This document shows, one piece after another, positions 52,093 to 64,000 of a stretch of DNA of 64,000 nt. The DNA is from Lactifluus volemus (taxonomy: Eukaryota > Basidiomycota > Agaricomycetes > Russulales > Russulaceae). Made by a program: the position numbers and the translations under genes. The stretch lies in contig WTXI01000024.1 in NCBI GenBank assembly GCA_022376515.1, positions 1 to 64,000 of the forward strand, read 5' to 3'. The notes under the pieces were generated by a model that was not told the origin of the DNA, searched no databases, and saw nothing but the letters and a program-made list of their open reading frames with translations. Each line of letters starts with the position of its first letter. The first letter of the stretch is position 1.

Positions 52093-53877
52093 CTAGTCGC
52101 TGTGCCAGGAAACATGCACTTCAGCCTTGTACTGTATGCCACAAGACCATCGACATTTCTACCCTCACGCCTCGAGCTTGGTGTGGAGTTGTACAGCTCC
52201 CGTGTTTGAATGACCGTACTATATACTCCACTAGGACAACTACTCTAAATAGTTATAGGTCTGAGATGTACTTGACTCGGAACTACACTGTAAGGGTGAG
52301 CGAGCTATAGCACACTTTCCTCATCTATCTGACTCCCTCGAACTTGCTCGCAGCTCGCGCCCCTCGGAGTGCGGACAGTAAAAGAGACGGTCGAGCGTAG
52401 CCACTAAATCACGGCCTCTGGTAACGCCCTCACCTGAATCAAAGTGCTGGACCGCAATGCGCTAATGATGACGCAGTGCATAGACGTTGTACATTTACGA
52501 GTCAGAATAACCTACCTCACCCACCCACGAGCTACCATGCGAGCGGCTACTTTCGATGCTGGTGTGCGCTCGGGGCAACCAGTGGTGATCGATACCTCTG
52601 AGTGCCGGATAAACAGCGGACTGTCGACGCGCCCATGGAGACGAGGCGGCAGTGGCTATTGCCAACTTGAAGAGCGTCAGTATCATGAAGAATGGACCAT
52701 CACTAAACTGTGCGGCGCAGCGGTTGGCCTTGTGACCATGTTGTTCCTCGCTCTAATGACATGTGTTCTAGGACCCGAGGGTCCGGGTCTGGCTATCTTT
52801 TCAGTCTGGCTCAAGTGAGCCGTCGCAGTGAGATGTGGCGATTAGCCGAACTTTACGCCTCGGGCTCGGTGTAAACCCACAGCCTTCATGGCCCCATGCC
52901 CGAATAGCTCGAATTTTACCTTAACAAGTACTGCAGAGATATATTTAAAGGCACACAAATCACCGAGAAAAAATAAATAATACTAGTCACTCATAACCTA
53001 CCTGTGCGCCTTCGGGCGTACGTTCACCTGCAACACATTCATCAAGTCGTTGAACTATGTTCACACATTGTCTCACAGAATAGAATAGTCTCCCAGATTT
53101 ATCGGGAATCTTTCATTGTTCTATGATTCAAGTTTCTGGCCACAGCTGTGGTCAAGCGTGACAGCTTCTGTGCCATTTTAGCTCTTAGAAGTGGTATTCG
53201 CCTCACGTGCGAACACTTTATTCTTGACAGCCGTGCCGAACCGGTAACCATGGGGTGACACTGTGGCCGAGTTCACATTTTTTTTATTTCCGTGTTTTAC
53301 TTTTTTCCGTGCGCTTAGAACCCCCCTAAAACACATTCCCCAGATGCACCCAAAATTTCAGGCAGTCGATCATGAAGCGGAAGCAGGGAATTGTTAGGCC
53401 ATAGCGACCTTACAAATAGCTTACTTAATATTTCGTGCTTTTCAGTTTCTTGGAGACTGACACGTAGCGCTTGACGTAGCGTTTTGGAATCACGGGCCTT
53501 TTCCGGCTGGCAGTCGCACGACCGAAAAAAAATAATCGTACGATTCCTGAAGAAGTGTAATGTGATCGCTAGTACGGTGACGGTCTCATACAGTGTATGT
53601 TATACGAGGAAACAAGAGGGTTAGGTGACGACAGAAGTCGAAAACGATCCGGTGTCGAAATTTCGAATGGTTGAGATGGAATTAAGGCCCGCACCGAGGT
53701 AAGAGATACAAATTAGATAGAGTACTCTCACGCCAGGCACGGTGTCTAACACGGGATTTGCACCAAGGTAGGAGAGTGGTTCGATTCTGGTTTAGCACAC
53801 TTATTTATTCTCGCGTAACTCGATTCTCTCGTCTCCGCTCTTTCTCTCTTCTCTCCTCTCTTTTTCTCTCTGTCAAA
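52093..53877. other. Intergenic; CYP51 promoter at the right end
   Basis: No recognised gene. An ORF at 52444-52818 (124 codons with one hydrophobic segment near the end) has no family marks. 52.9-53.7 kb is AT-rich. Immediately before the CYP51 ATG lies a 55-bp pyrimidine-rich stretch (53821-53874, ctctctt runs), typical of strongly expressed fungal genes. Confidence 0.5.
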
Positions 53878-55853
<1,976 letters not shown>

Positions 55854-56563
55854 AGAACGTAAATAAGTTATGCATACCACAGTTGTCAGTAAAGTAGAGT
55901 AATATCAACTTAGTCATCAACACGTGATTCTATTTGGGGGAGTAGTCTCAGGCGGAAGAAACTGACGTTGAACGGCTACTACACTACACAGTACCAAGAT
56001 GGCCTCCGTATTCCCAGTAGTCCTACTCTTCTTTGTCGTTATCGGCCTCATGGCTACATCCTGGTTTTCTGTTCGCAAAGGCCCTCAACAAACGTGTGTT
56101 TTACCTTCACGCTCTTGTCGAATTGCGCAGCTCTCAACTTGACCACCCGCACGCGCAGGCTCATCCGAACCAGTCTGATGCTGACACTCACATGCTGCTA
56201 CTTAATGTGGGCCATAACGTACTTGGCACAGTTACATCCTCTCGAAGGTGGGCACGTCTTGATAATGCTTTGCGCTGATTCAACTGGATTGACTATCCAT
56301 CAAAGTTCCGAAGGTGAACCTCGCACTAGAACATTGAGATACCACGAACCCTGGTCACATTCCTCTTCTATGATGGGGGGGGGGGTTCTTGGGTACGTCG
56401 CCGATCTATTCTATCGTAGATTTGGGGTCACGATGGTTACCCAGGGTTTGTCGCAGTTCTCATACAACTTTTCACTTTTAGTCATAATTCAACAACAAAT
56501 GCGTCATACATCATACATTTCACTTCGTCATCTACTTTGTGGTGTAATATCTAAAGGGTCCAA
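55854..56563. other. Intergenic between convergent CYP51 and HEN1 genes
   Basis: 3' flanks of both genes. A 10-G run lies at about 56375-56384. A 253-codon ORF from 55968 overlaps the HEN1 3' end but shows no coding pattern or family marks. Confidence 0.5.
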
Positions 56564-58235
56564 CTATTCCCAACCCGCCTCGACCATCCAGTCGGGAGCG
56601 GGTTGCCACTCTGCCCACGCCTTCAATGTATTTATGTCACACTCAGAGTTCGAACCCTCGGTCTCAGATACGGCCCACCCCGCGTCCTCTGTCTCGTCCC
56701 AGTATTGTCCATCATACTCTTCATAATACTGCTCTTCATATTCCTCTTCGTCCTCGTAAGACGTCGTGGTGTCATCTGTCGTCTCGGATGTCTCGCCCCA
56801 GGCATCATCCCGCTTCACATTATTCCGCCATGGGTTTTTTAGCTCGACGCCCGGAAGTTCCACTTTCCAGTCATCGGCGGCCTTTGCTTCCTTGTGCAGA
56901 ACAAAGGACGGATCCTGGCCGATGACGTCAAGTAATACTTCAAACCACCCACCACATAGGGTCGAGACAGCGTCCTCCCGCCAGAGCTCGAATACGGTGA
57001 CTTCCGAGGACCCAATGTCCTGTATGGCATTTTTGACCGCGGCGATGATATCTTCACGTGGAGAGACCGATTCGGCGCCGCTGTGCGCCTCATATTGGTG
57101 CGTGATTAGTAATTCGTGAGGGTTTCCCTGGGCCCTCGACGAAGCCCATTCGGCGTGTTTGGCGGCGCGCCTCGTGGCCCACTCGCTACCTTCGAGTCTT
57201 CGGAAGGTGACGGCCTGGCTCGCGCGGATTTCACCGCCACGGCCCCACGGGTCCTTGTTTGTCGATCGTCCGATACCATCGACGGTGACATCATACCCCC
57301 ACTCCTGAGCCGCTGCCCTACACCATGCCTCGCATTCGTCGATGGTCCACTCAAACTTATGGTCCGAGTGACGAAATATTCGGTTGGTGCGCCCGGTCGG
57401 ATCCGGGAAGCCCCAGGATTGGTCATCCGGCGCGCTGAAGCAGATGTTGAATTCGTAAGTTGGCGTGGTGAATAAAAGAAGCCGTGGTGCATAGTGTCCG
57501 AGTAAGATGGGAGCGAAACATGTGAGAACATCGTCGTCCAGATGTTCGACCCTAGAAATGGATGTCAGCCCAGTCAGAGAACGTGCAGTGCAGAGGGTAG
57601 GGCATCCTACAGCTCAGTGGCGACGATGCAATCGATGCCTTGGAAAGCAGGGTTGGGTACTTGTAAGCCGCCCTCCCAGATCGAGACATCCAGAGATTCA
57701 AACCGCGTCCAACCGTACGCATAGCCGGTTTTCGGTGGGGCGGTCACGTTGGATGCGTACAAAAGCTGGTCATGTGAGATGTCCAGACCATGTAACTGAC
57801 GCATGTGGATAAAGTCAGGTTTTGCGAGGACGGGTGGGGCTGGGGTCAACGCAGAGTGGGCACGCCACGGTGGAGAATGTGTGAGGAGTTGAAGGAGGAC
57901 TCCCTCATGGCACCCAACGTCTAGCATCTGTGAACACGAAATCGTCAACAAGGGATTAATAAGAGACGTAAGGACGCGGTCTCAATGGCTGAGAGGTATC
58001 GCGGTCGTACCGATGTGACCTTCTCTCGACGCAGAATGTCGAGCGCCCATGAGCGTCGCTGCTCATGCAGAGGAGGGAAAAAGGTGACTTGTGCAACTTG
58101 GACTTCTGCCCCTATGCTGTTGTCCATATCGTCAAAGAGGAGGGATGAGTCGATGTGTTCAAGACGAGATGGGTGAGGGGGTTTTATATACTGCGCGGTC
58201 CCTCTATATTTCTCGATCGGTATATCCGAGTTCAT
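56564..58235 (-). CDS. HEN1: HEN1-type small-RNA 2'-O-methyltransferase
   Basis: Three exons: 58235-58011, 57927-57611 and 57551-56564; 509 residues. Motifs in order: FFPPLHEQRRSWALDILRRE, MLDVGCHEGVLLQLL (SAM-binding loop), LHGLDIS, SLDVSIWEGGLQVPNPAFQG, IDCIVATELVEHLDDDVL (the metal-binding E...EH), RLLLFTTPTYEFN and FRHSDHKFEWT (the HxxH metal ligands). HEN1 methylates the 3'-terminal ribose of small RNAs and protects them from tailing and decay. The C-terminal 100 residues form a Glu/Tyr/Asp-rich tail (SYEDEEEYEEQYYEEYDGQY). All expected ligands are present, so the enzyme should be active; the gene implies a small-RNA pathway in this fungus. Confidence 0.9.
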
Positions 58236-60981
58236 TCCAAGGGCTGCTGAGCGCTTTGTATCCGCAGTTGAACCCCCCTCTCTCTACTTGTTTCTTATGG
58301 CAGACCCAGGCCCTTTACCCGTGTATGTTGAGATATCGGGTTTTACAGGAACGTGTATAGGCCCAAAACAAATTCGAGAAGAAAAACGTGGTCTGGGTTA
58401 TGTTTTTTCTCTTTTGGATCATGATCTAGTAGCACGCGCTCTTTTTGCCAGTTACACACCCACGCGTCTGTTCTGGACGACCACCCACAAAATGGTACAG
58501 GGTTATTGTCAGTGGTGACCTCACCCCGGGAAAACCCCTCCCCTTGTCTGTCTCTGCGTGGTGGTGGATCCGGGGCAACTTTGACACTATACCTATCTAA
58601 CACCGTCCCCAAGATCTCAACAAAAAACGCATATGACACCGTTTGACCCCCAGGGCAACTTCCGTCGCTCCACAACCCTGGAGTAGACGCCCCGGTGTTG
58701 AGACTTGACTCGGAGATAAGCGTTCACTATTTCTCGCTGAGCTACTAGTCAACCGTTTCTGGGAATTGAAAAGAGTTATGGATCTGTTTAGCCATTCGTG
58801 GGGTATTATGCGGCGTAGTAGTCCAAGACCAAGGCACTGCGCCAGCTTGTCGTCGAACCCCAGGGTCACGAACGTGCACCTCAACACGCTACGGATGTTC
58901 GTGCGGCACGAGAAGACAGGCACAAATCAATAAGCAAAGGGGCACCAGACCGCATGAAGAGCCACATCGATCCACGTTGTACAACTTGAAGGTGTTCCAG
59001 TCCCCTCGCAGGATAAACCCAACTGGTATGGACCACACAAACGATGGAGTCATGTGGCTCCACTACTGTTTTTTTTATTATTTAAAATCATACATGTCTC
59101 TCCACCCTCTCACACGGCACTTTCGCGAACCTTTTCTTCTCAGGGATGGCACCACGTCCGAATTTTGACGTTATCGGTGTTGATCATGGTTTGGACTTAT
59201 CATCCACGAGTTTTGTTGCACGGAATCGCCGAATCGACACTCTTCATATCAACTATCAGAACGACGAGAGATACGACAAGGCACACAACATGGCCCACTA
59301 GCGCCGGCGTTTTTGCCCGCATTCCAAAGGGATCAGATGGAGGGCCAACCCTCGAGAACTCGAGAGCATGGGGGCGCGTGATAGAAATGGCGTGTGCCCG
59401 AGTTCCTCTTCTTTCCCACATTTCTGATTTCCCATAGCTAGCTTTTGCCCACTGTAAACTTAACGGTGCTTTGTGAAATGCGTGATGGGGTAGAGAAGAG
59501 GGGCGTGAAATTTAGCCCGAGGCATGGGTTTGATTACTAGTAAGCATCTTAGCCTCACACCACCGTTACCGCCCTTTTCACACCTTCGCACCCAACGGAT
59601 CTATTACGCCTTATTCCGGTTAGGGTGGGCCACTCCTGGTTTGAGAATTCTAGAGTCCTCCCCGAACGTTAGGGGCCACGAGGTTTACGTTATTTCGAAC
59701 CTCTGGTATTGGAGCTCTGAATCACGCGTCTCTGGGCCGGCGGCCTCTAGCTTCTTGTTCCCGTTCTCCAATTCGTTCGCTCTTTCGCGATGGGCTCTTC
59801 GCCACTTCGCCGATATGCAAGCCTACTCCGACGCACGTCATGATTATAAGGTATACGAAGGGAGAGAGAGGGCGGCGCGCACCTCAGGTGCGCGCGTGCT
59901 GCACCACGCTGTAGCGTGCGCTACAATTCATCAACCAGCATCACTTTCAGTTCGCGGTGCAAAGGGGAAGTACGGACCGAAAGAATTAATGTCCATCAGA
60001 ATTCGGGGCAATCTCACGAGGCGCTCTACGGTGTTCTAACGCCCAGTTTACACGTAAATTTGCGGCGCTTGCGTTCAATAACTACACCGCACGGCCGTTG
60101 ACTGTTGGATCCTCCCCACACACTACCCATCACAAAAAAAAAAAGAACAATCTAACCTGGTCAGCAAATCAGTACTCGACGATAGAAGAAGGAAAAAAAA
60201 ACATGCGGTTGACTCGGACACTAGGTTCTCCGGATGAACGTTTTGTTGTAGGCCATCTGGGAAGGAAATAGTCAAGGTGGTTTCTTCTCGAGTTCTGCGA
60301 TTCAACTAGACATTTTAGTTCAAGAAGGTTCGAGTTGGAGCTACAATTGATGCTGCTGTTGCTGCTACGGATGGGTGTCCCAACCTAGACATCATCACAA
60401 AGAGATGAAGCTATAGATCATCGCGTCTCTTTTGAAATGACTGATGATGATCTCCAGGTCTTCTGGCATTTCTCGAAAGCGTCACACGAGGGTTTCGAGG
60501 ATCACAAGACAGATCAAATTATACTTTACTCAGGGTGGTCGTATCTCCTGTCTGGAACTGACCTACGGCCAAATTCTTCCTGCGCATAATTGTGGGGGTC
60601 CTTCACCGCATCTCTCGCTCTGGAAGTGAGCAGTTGACCAGGCCGCAGTGCTTCTAGCACAGTACGAGGCGTGCTGCGGGGAATTTGAGACGCTTTTTGT
60701 CGCAGCCGCAACAGTCTGCTATATCGAAGAAGTGTGGCTCGGCCATTTCACATACTACAAGATGGACAAATCGCCCAGATTTATATCGAGTGGCGTACAT
60801 TACATTGGGAAGAGAGAGGATGAGTGGGTACTTAGACCAAAGGCCAAAAGGGTGTGAGCAGTAAGAAGGAGGGGAATAATTCCAACCGTTGGACAGACCA
60901 GAATTCCGTGAATAAAAAAGATTTAAAAAAGTTAAATGTAAGCAAAAGATATCGTGTTGAGGATCGGCAGGCGCGAGTTTT
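58236..60981. other. Gene-poor stretch
   Basis: 2.7 kb with only short ORFs on both strands and no recognisable domain or splice chain. The left end is the HEN1 promoter. The remainder may be decayed repeat sequence; no long direct or inverted repeat was found by eye. Confidence 0.45.
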
Positions 60982-62490
60982 TTAAAGCAGGCCGGCGTCG
61001 CGCAGGTCATTCTCTAGCTGCTCGTCCTCGCTCGTCCTCGGTGGCCACCGATTCGCGGTTTGCGGCGATGTGCGGTCTGCATTTGCCGATTGTGACTCGA
61101 ATAAGATAGTGATACCAAACATGTCCTCAACGTTCTGCCGTAGCTCCGCGGCCTGTTGGATGTCTTCGGCGGATCGTGGGGTCGTGCGCGACGCGCGCAC
61201 AGACAGCTCGAAGCGCTTCACGCGGAAAAATCCAATCAAGCAAGTAAGGAGTAGGAACCAGCCTGTTTGTATCGTTGGGAATTCAGTGACAAAGTTTACA
61301 AGGGTGAAAAAAAAAAAGATGGAGAAAATGTGGCGTACCGAATGTCATGAGAACAAAGGATACCCATTCGCGCTCGTCCTGCATATCCCCAAGCATCGGA
61401 CCAGCTCCATTCCCACCCCCGCTCATCGTCGAGTTCCCCATCATCCCTTCGGTAGGTGGTAACGATTCGTCCGCAGGCAAAATGCCACCTCCGAGTCCAG
61501 GGGAGCCATGATCATGATGACCATAATGAACGTATCCAAAATCATATGGACGCGATGGTGGTTCTTCCGAAGGGGAAAACGCGCCCATGACGGTTGCGCC
61601 AAATCCCCATTGGATGAGCGTGAGGGCGAGCCCGGCCAGCGAGCCAAATCGACCTGCGTGCGAACCGTGTAGGAGGTAGGTGAGCAAAAAGCCGGGGAGC
61701 TGGAAGGACCACGAGATGAGGGTGGTAAAGGCGAACATGAGCACGGAGCCCGTGGGGAGCTCGTCGATGATCATGTCGCCGTTCAGGTCCAGTGCCGAAG
61801 GGGCGTGCACGGTCGTTTCCCAATACGAGGGTGCGGAGTCTGCAGATGCCGTCATATAGGACTGTAATATTTGTTTCATGTAGGGGAATGGGAAGGCATT
61901 GATGGCATCGATTATTAATAAGGTGCGCAGTTATCAAAAACAATACTTACCGGAGGAGCTTCCTGCTGTGTCTCCTCAGGCACCATGTAGATGTCCCCAT
62001 TGTCGGTCGCTACAGGTACTGGGAGTGCAGGCTTCGCCGTCACGTTTGCGAAAACGCCGTCATTGTCCGTCCCTCCGCCTCTGGGCCGGTCGTCATGGCG
62101 TGCACGGTACCACGCGGGGATCCATGCACCAAATGACCGGCGGAAAATCGACTGTGGTGGAGAGTGAGTGATGGGGGAGGTGGGTAGGTGACCGTTGGAG
62201 TTGCCATAGTTGTTTGGAAAGGAAGTGGTAAAGTCTGAGGGTGGCGAACCGGGCGGCGGTACGTCGTAGTAGTCGCGCTCGAAATCGTACGCATTCGGCG
62301 GTGGTGTTGGCTGAGAGCCGCCACTCGAAGGTGTAGGTCCAGCGGATACAGGAGATCGCGGCTGATGGAGAGTGAGAGGTGTCGTCTCTCCGTGGTCGTC
62401 ATGGCCGTCGTCGAATGCGGCGTCCATCTCACGGTCAGCATCGGGACTCGTTCGTGGGTTGGGCAGTGGGGCATAATGGTGGACTGCCAT
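60982..62490 (-). CDS. Bsd2/NDFIP-like membrane adaptor (metal homeostasis)
   Basis: Exons 62490-61951, 61861-61339 and 61262-60982; 447 residues. The N-terminal half is disordered and Pro-rich (PTPPPNAYDFERDYYDVPPP). Next is the Bsd2/NDFIP region: ELPTGSVLMFAFTTLISWSF, LPGFLLTYLLHGSHAGRFGS and GLALTLIQWGFGA, two membrane hairpin segments, then after the second intron a third segment (FVLMTFGWFLLLTCLIGFFR) and a cytosolic tail. Yeast Bsd2 and mammalian NDFIP recruit the Rsp5/Nedd4 ubiquitin ligase to sort transporters, including metal transporters, to the vacuole. No canonical PPxY is seen; the closest are PPNAY and APSY, so ligase binding may use degenerate motifs. Confidence 0.85.
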
Positions 62491-62638
62491 AGACCAAGGC
62501 CAATGCTATTCTAAACGATTGATATAAAGAAAAGAAAAGAAAGGATCGTTGATGGTTTCAAATAAAAGTATTATTCGTTGCCTCAATTCAAATCAACAAT
62601 AATCATTTTGATATCAGTTCCCGGGCCGATCATCATCA

Positions 62639-64000
62639 CTAGCTCAGCAGTGCTTTTATATATCTCAACAATTCAGTGCCCTGTATCAAATTTGATGGTT
62701 TGTTAGGCTCATCCGTATGTGTGTTTTGAAAGTAGGGAACGTACCCCTTTACTTTTCACTCCCTCTACCATTGCTTCCACCGGGTCCACTTCTACCCAAG
62801 ATTCTTCATTGACATCAGCTGCTACCGCGCTCTGCGCCTGAGATGCGCCCAACTCATCGTCAACGTGATTTGTCACACTTTTAGACACCCTTCGGCGCTG
62901 CCACTGGCCCATGCGATATCGTAGTACAACCATCAATACTGCGCGCCAACCTTCCACGGCGCTCGGCTGTTGGGCGACCATTTGCGCCTGCGAGTTGTTC
63001 GACGAAGATAAAAGCGATGTCAATGAGGGAGTAGAAGAAGGAACTCGGGTGTGAGTGGCGTTGATCGGTGCGATAGGTAAGGAGGGTACCGTTGTCGAAC
63101 GCACGACGTATGGGCAATAGGGTCGATGCTCTTTAAGCAGATCGATCTGTCGCATTTTTGGAAGCGTGGCAGAACTTGTATTACCTTCTGTCGTCCGGCT
63201 CAGGCGAGGGACTGAACCCGCCGCCCAAAGTCCGAGCCGTCTTAGACACAAAGAGCAATGCAAGAGGGAGGTATCTCTCCGCCGCTCAGGTGCCACACTA
63301 CCCCTGGGACTCCAAGGGAATGATGTATCGAATGACACAACACGGGATGGTGTCATCGGCGTCGCACTCCCGAGTCCCGACAGTCGTCGGGGTGTCTGAG
63401 GGACCGACGGTGCGACGGATGCTTCTCGTGGTGGGATGGAAGAAGCCCGAGACGGGGAAGGAGAACAGGTAGCAGAAGAAGGCACAGAAGGCACGAGAGA
63501 CCAGCCAAATAGCGATGTGATGATGGAAGTAGACGATGGCTCTAGGGGCCGTAAGATAGGCTGCTCCTCTTCTGATCCCGTCTCGGAACCTGCCCTTCCA
63601 TTGGTGGAAGGTTCGGTTTCGACGGAAGCGATGACGGTCAAAAGTGACTGTACTTGCGTCGAGGACTGCATCAAAGAAATCGGGTAAAGAAATCAGGTCA
63701 TAATAACCAATAAAGAGGGGAGTAAGTCGTACCAGAGGGTGCTTGATCTCCACACCTTCCAGAACAGGCTCTAAGGAACCTGCCCTGGTTTTAATCTCCT
63801 TTGCCATCCCAGCGGGAGACGCCAGAGGTATACGATAAACATCAGCTGGGAACGGGTCAGAAATTCTGGTACGTGAGTAATTGGCATAGCCAAACCCACC
63901 ACCGCATTGTCTCTTCTTCCATGGGCAGCCATCCTTGTGCATATTAACCAATTGTACGCGCTGTTTCTCCACAAGAGCGTTGGCTGCAGACGAGAAATGC
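62639..64000 (-). CDS. C3HC zinc-finger protein, Rsm1/NIPA-like (5' end outside window)
   Basis: The minus strand is open at the window edge and reads NALVEKQRVQLVNMHKDGCP WKKRQC (C3HC finger), YRIPLASPAGMAKEI and VEIKHPL. It then splices (63732-63666) to SSTQVQSLLTVIASVE, a long Ser/Pro-rich region, and LLHCSLCLRRLGLWA, the second (Rsm1-like) motif. A last intron (62744-62681) leads to a 42-nt exon encoding GTELLRYIKALLS and a stop at 62639-62641, a C-terminus typical of the family. Exons: from beyond 64000 to 63733, 63665-62745 and 62680-62639. Fission-yeast Rsm1 acts in mRNA export; vertebrate NIPA/ZC3HC1 works at the nuclear pore. The N-terminus is not in this window. Confidence 0.82.

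Noticed and set aside
52444..52818. A possible small membrane protein gene
   Set aside because: 124 codons with one hydrophobic stretch, but no homology-like pattern, promoter or intron support; left as intergenic.
53755..53800. A tRNA-like B box (ggttcgattct)
   Set aside because: No A box, acceptor stem or anticodon arm can be built around it.
55968..56726. A 253-codon plus-strand ORF downstream of CYP51
   Set aside because: No family marks, low-complexity composition, and its end overlaps well-supported HEN1 coding sequence on the other strand.
57106..57531. A 141-codon minus-strand ORF
   Set aside because: It lies in HEN1 exon 3 but in a different frame; the HEN1 frame carries the conserved motifs and is open without an internal start codon.

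Overview
The window comes from a filamentous basidiomycete, most likely an agaricomycete. The host genes are dense, carry many short (about 45-90 nt) GT-AG introns, and encode typical fungal products (CYP51, a Dss1/Cyt-4 type mitochondrial exoribonuclease, Bsd2, an Rsm1/NIPA-like C3HC zinc-finger protein, a HEN1 methyltransferase). A NACHT-WD40 NOD-like receptor relic and a KDZ (Kyakuja-Dileera-Zisupton) transposase are also characteristic of this group. I cannot name the species from the sequence. All gene structures were read by eye from splice sites and reading frame; no database was searched.

Layout. 1-2.7 kb: sparse, one weak two-exon ORF. 2.7-7.3 kb: a broken C2-NACHT-WD40 receptor gene whose WD40 part is about ten nearly identical tandem units. 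7.3-8.8 kb: a poly(A)-tailed, LINE-like insert with a C2H2 ORF; it also cuts off the 3' end of a minus-strand gene (8.8-9.8 kb). 10.7-14.1 kb: a ten-exon KDZ transposase with an uninterrupted frame, plus subterminal repeats to 14.3 kb. 14.3-19.0 kb: repeat debris, including an inverted pair of TTGTCAAG-rich blocks and a probable IRE1 luminal-domain fragment. 19.0-19.7 kb: a DM9/DUF3421 gene.

About 19.8-41.1 kb is one Helitron (Rep-helicase on the minus strand) split by four later insertions, each with its target-site duplication: a Copia element with its reverse transcriptase deleted (20459-24329, TSD gcttc), a hAT element carrying fragments of two host genes (24438-27193, TSD gatatagt), a solo LTR (28799-29733, TSD gtaac) and a young chromodomain Gypsy element (32617-40254, TSD gaaag). 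Removing any of the first three mentally brings the Helitron reading frame back together. The Gypsy element shows a Tf1-like self-priming arrangement, a canonical -1 slippery heptamer at the end of gag, and a third ORF with tandem zinc knuckles behind its own TATA box.

42.4-64 kb is mostly host sequence: FAD-dependent oxidoreductase (-) divergent from an STK16/Env7-type kinase (+); C2H2 protein (-) divergent from a Dss1-like RNase (+) across 112 bp; a small protein with a D...AEIK motif between two copies of a 52-bp direct repeat; CYP51 (+); HEN1 (-); Bsd2/NDFIP-like protein (-); and the Rsm1/NIPA-like gene (-), which runs off the right edge. The host genes are not an operon and share no single pathway. 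Several frame breaks (NLR, Gypsy pol) fall in homopolymers or tandem repeats, so assembly error competes with true decay there.
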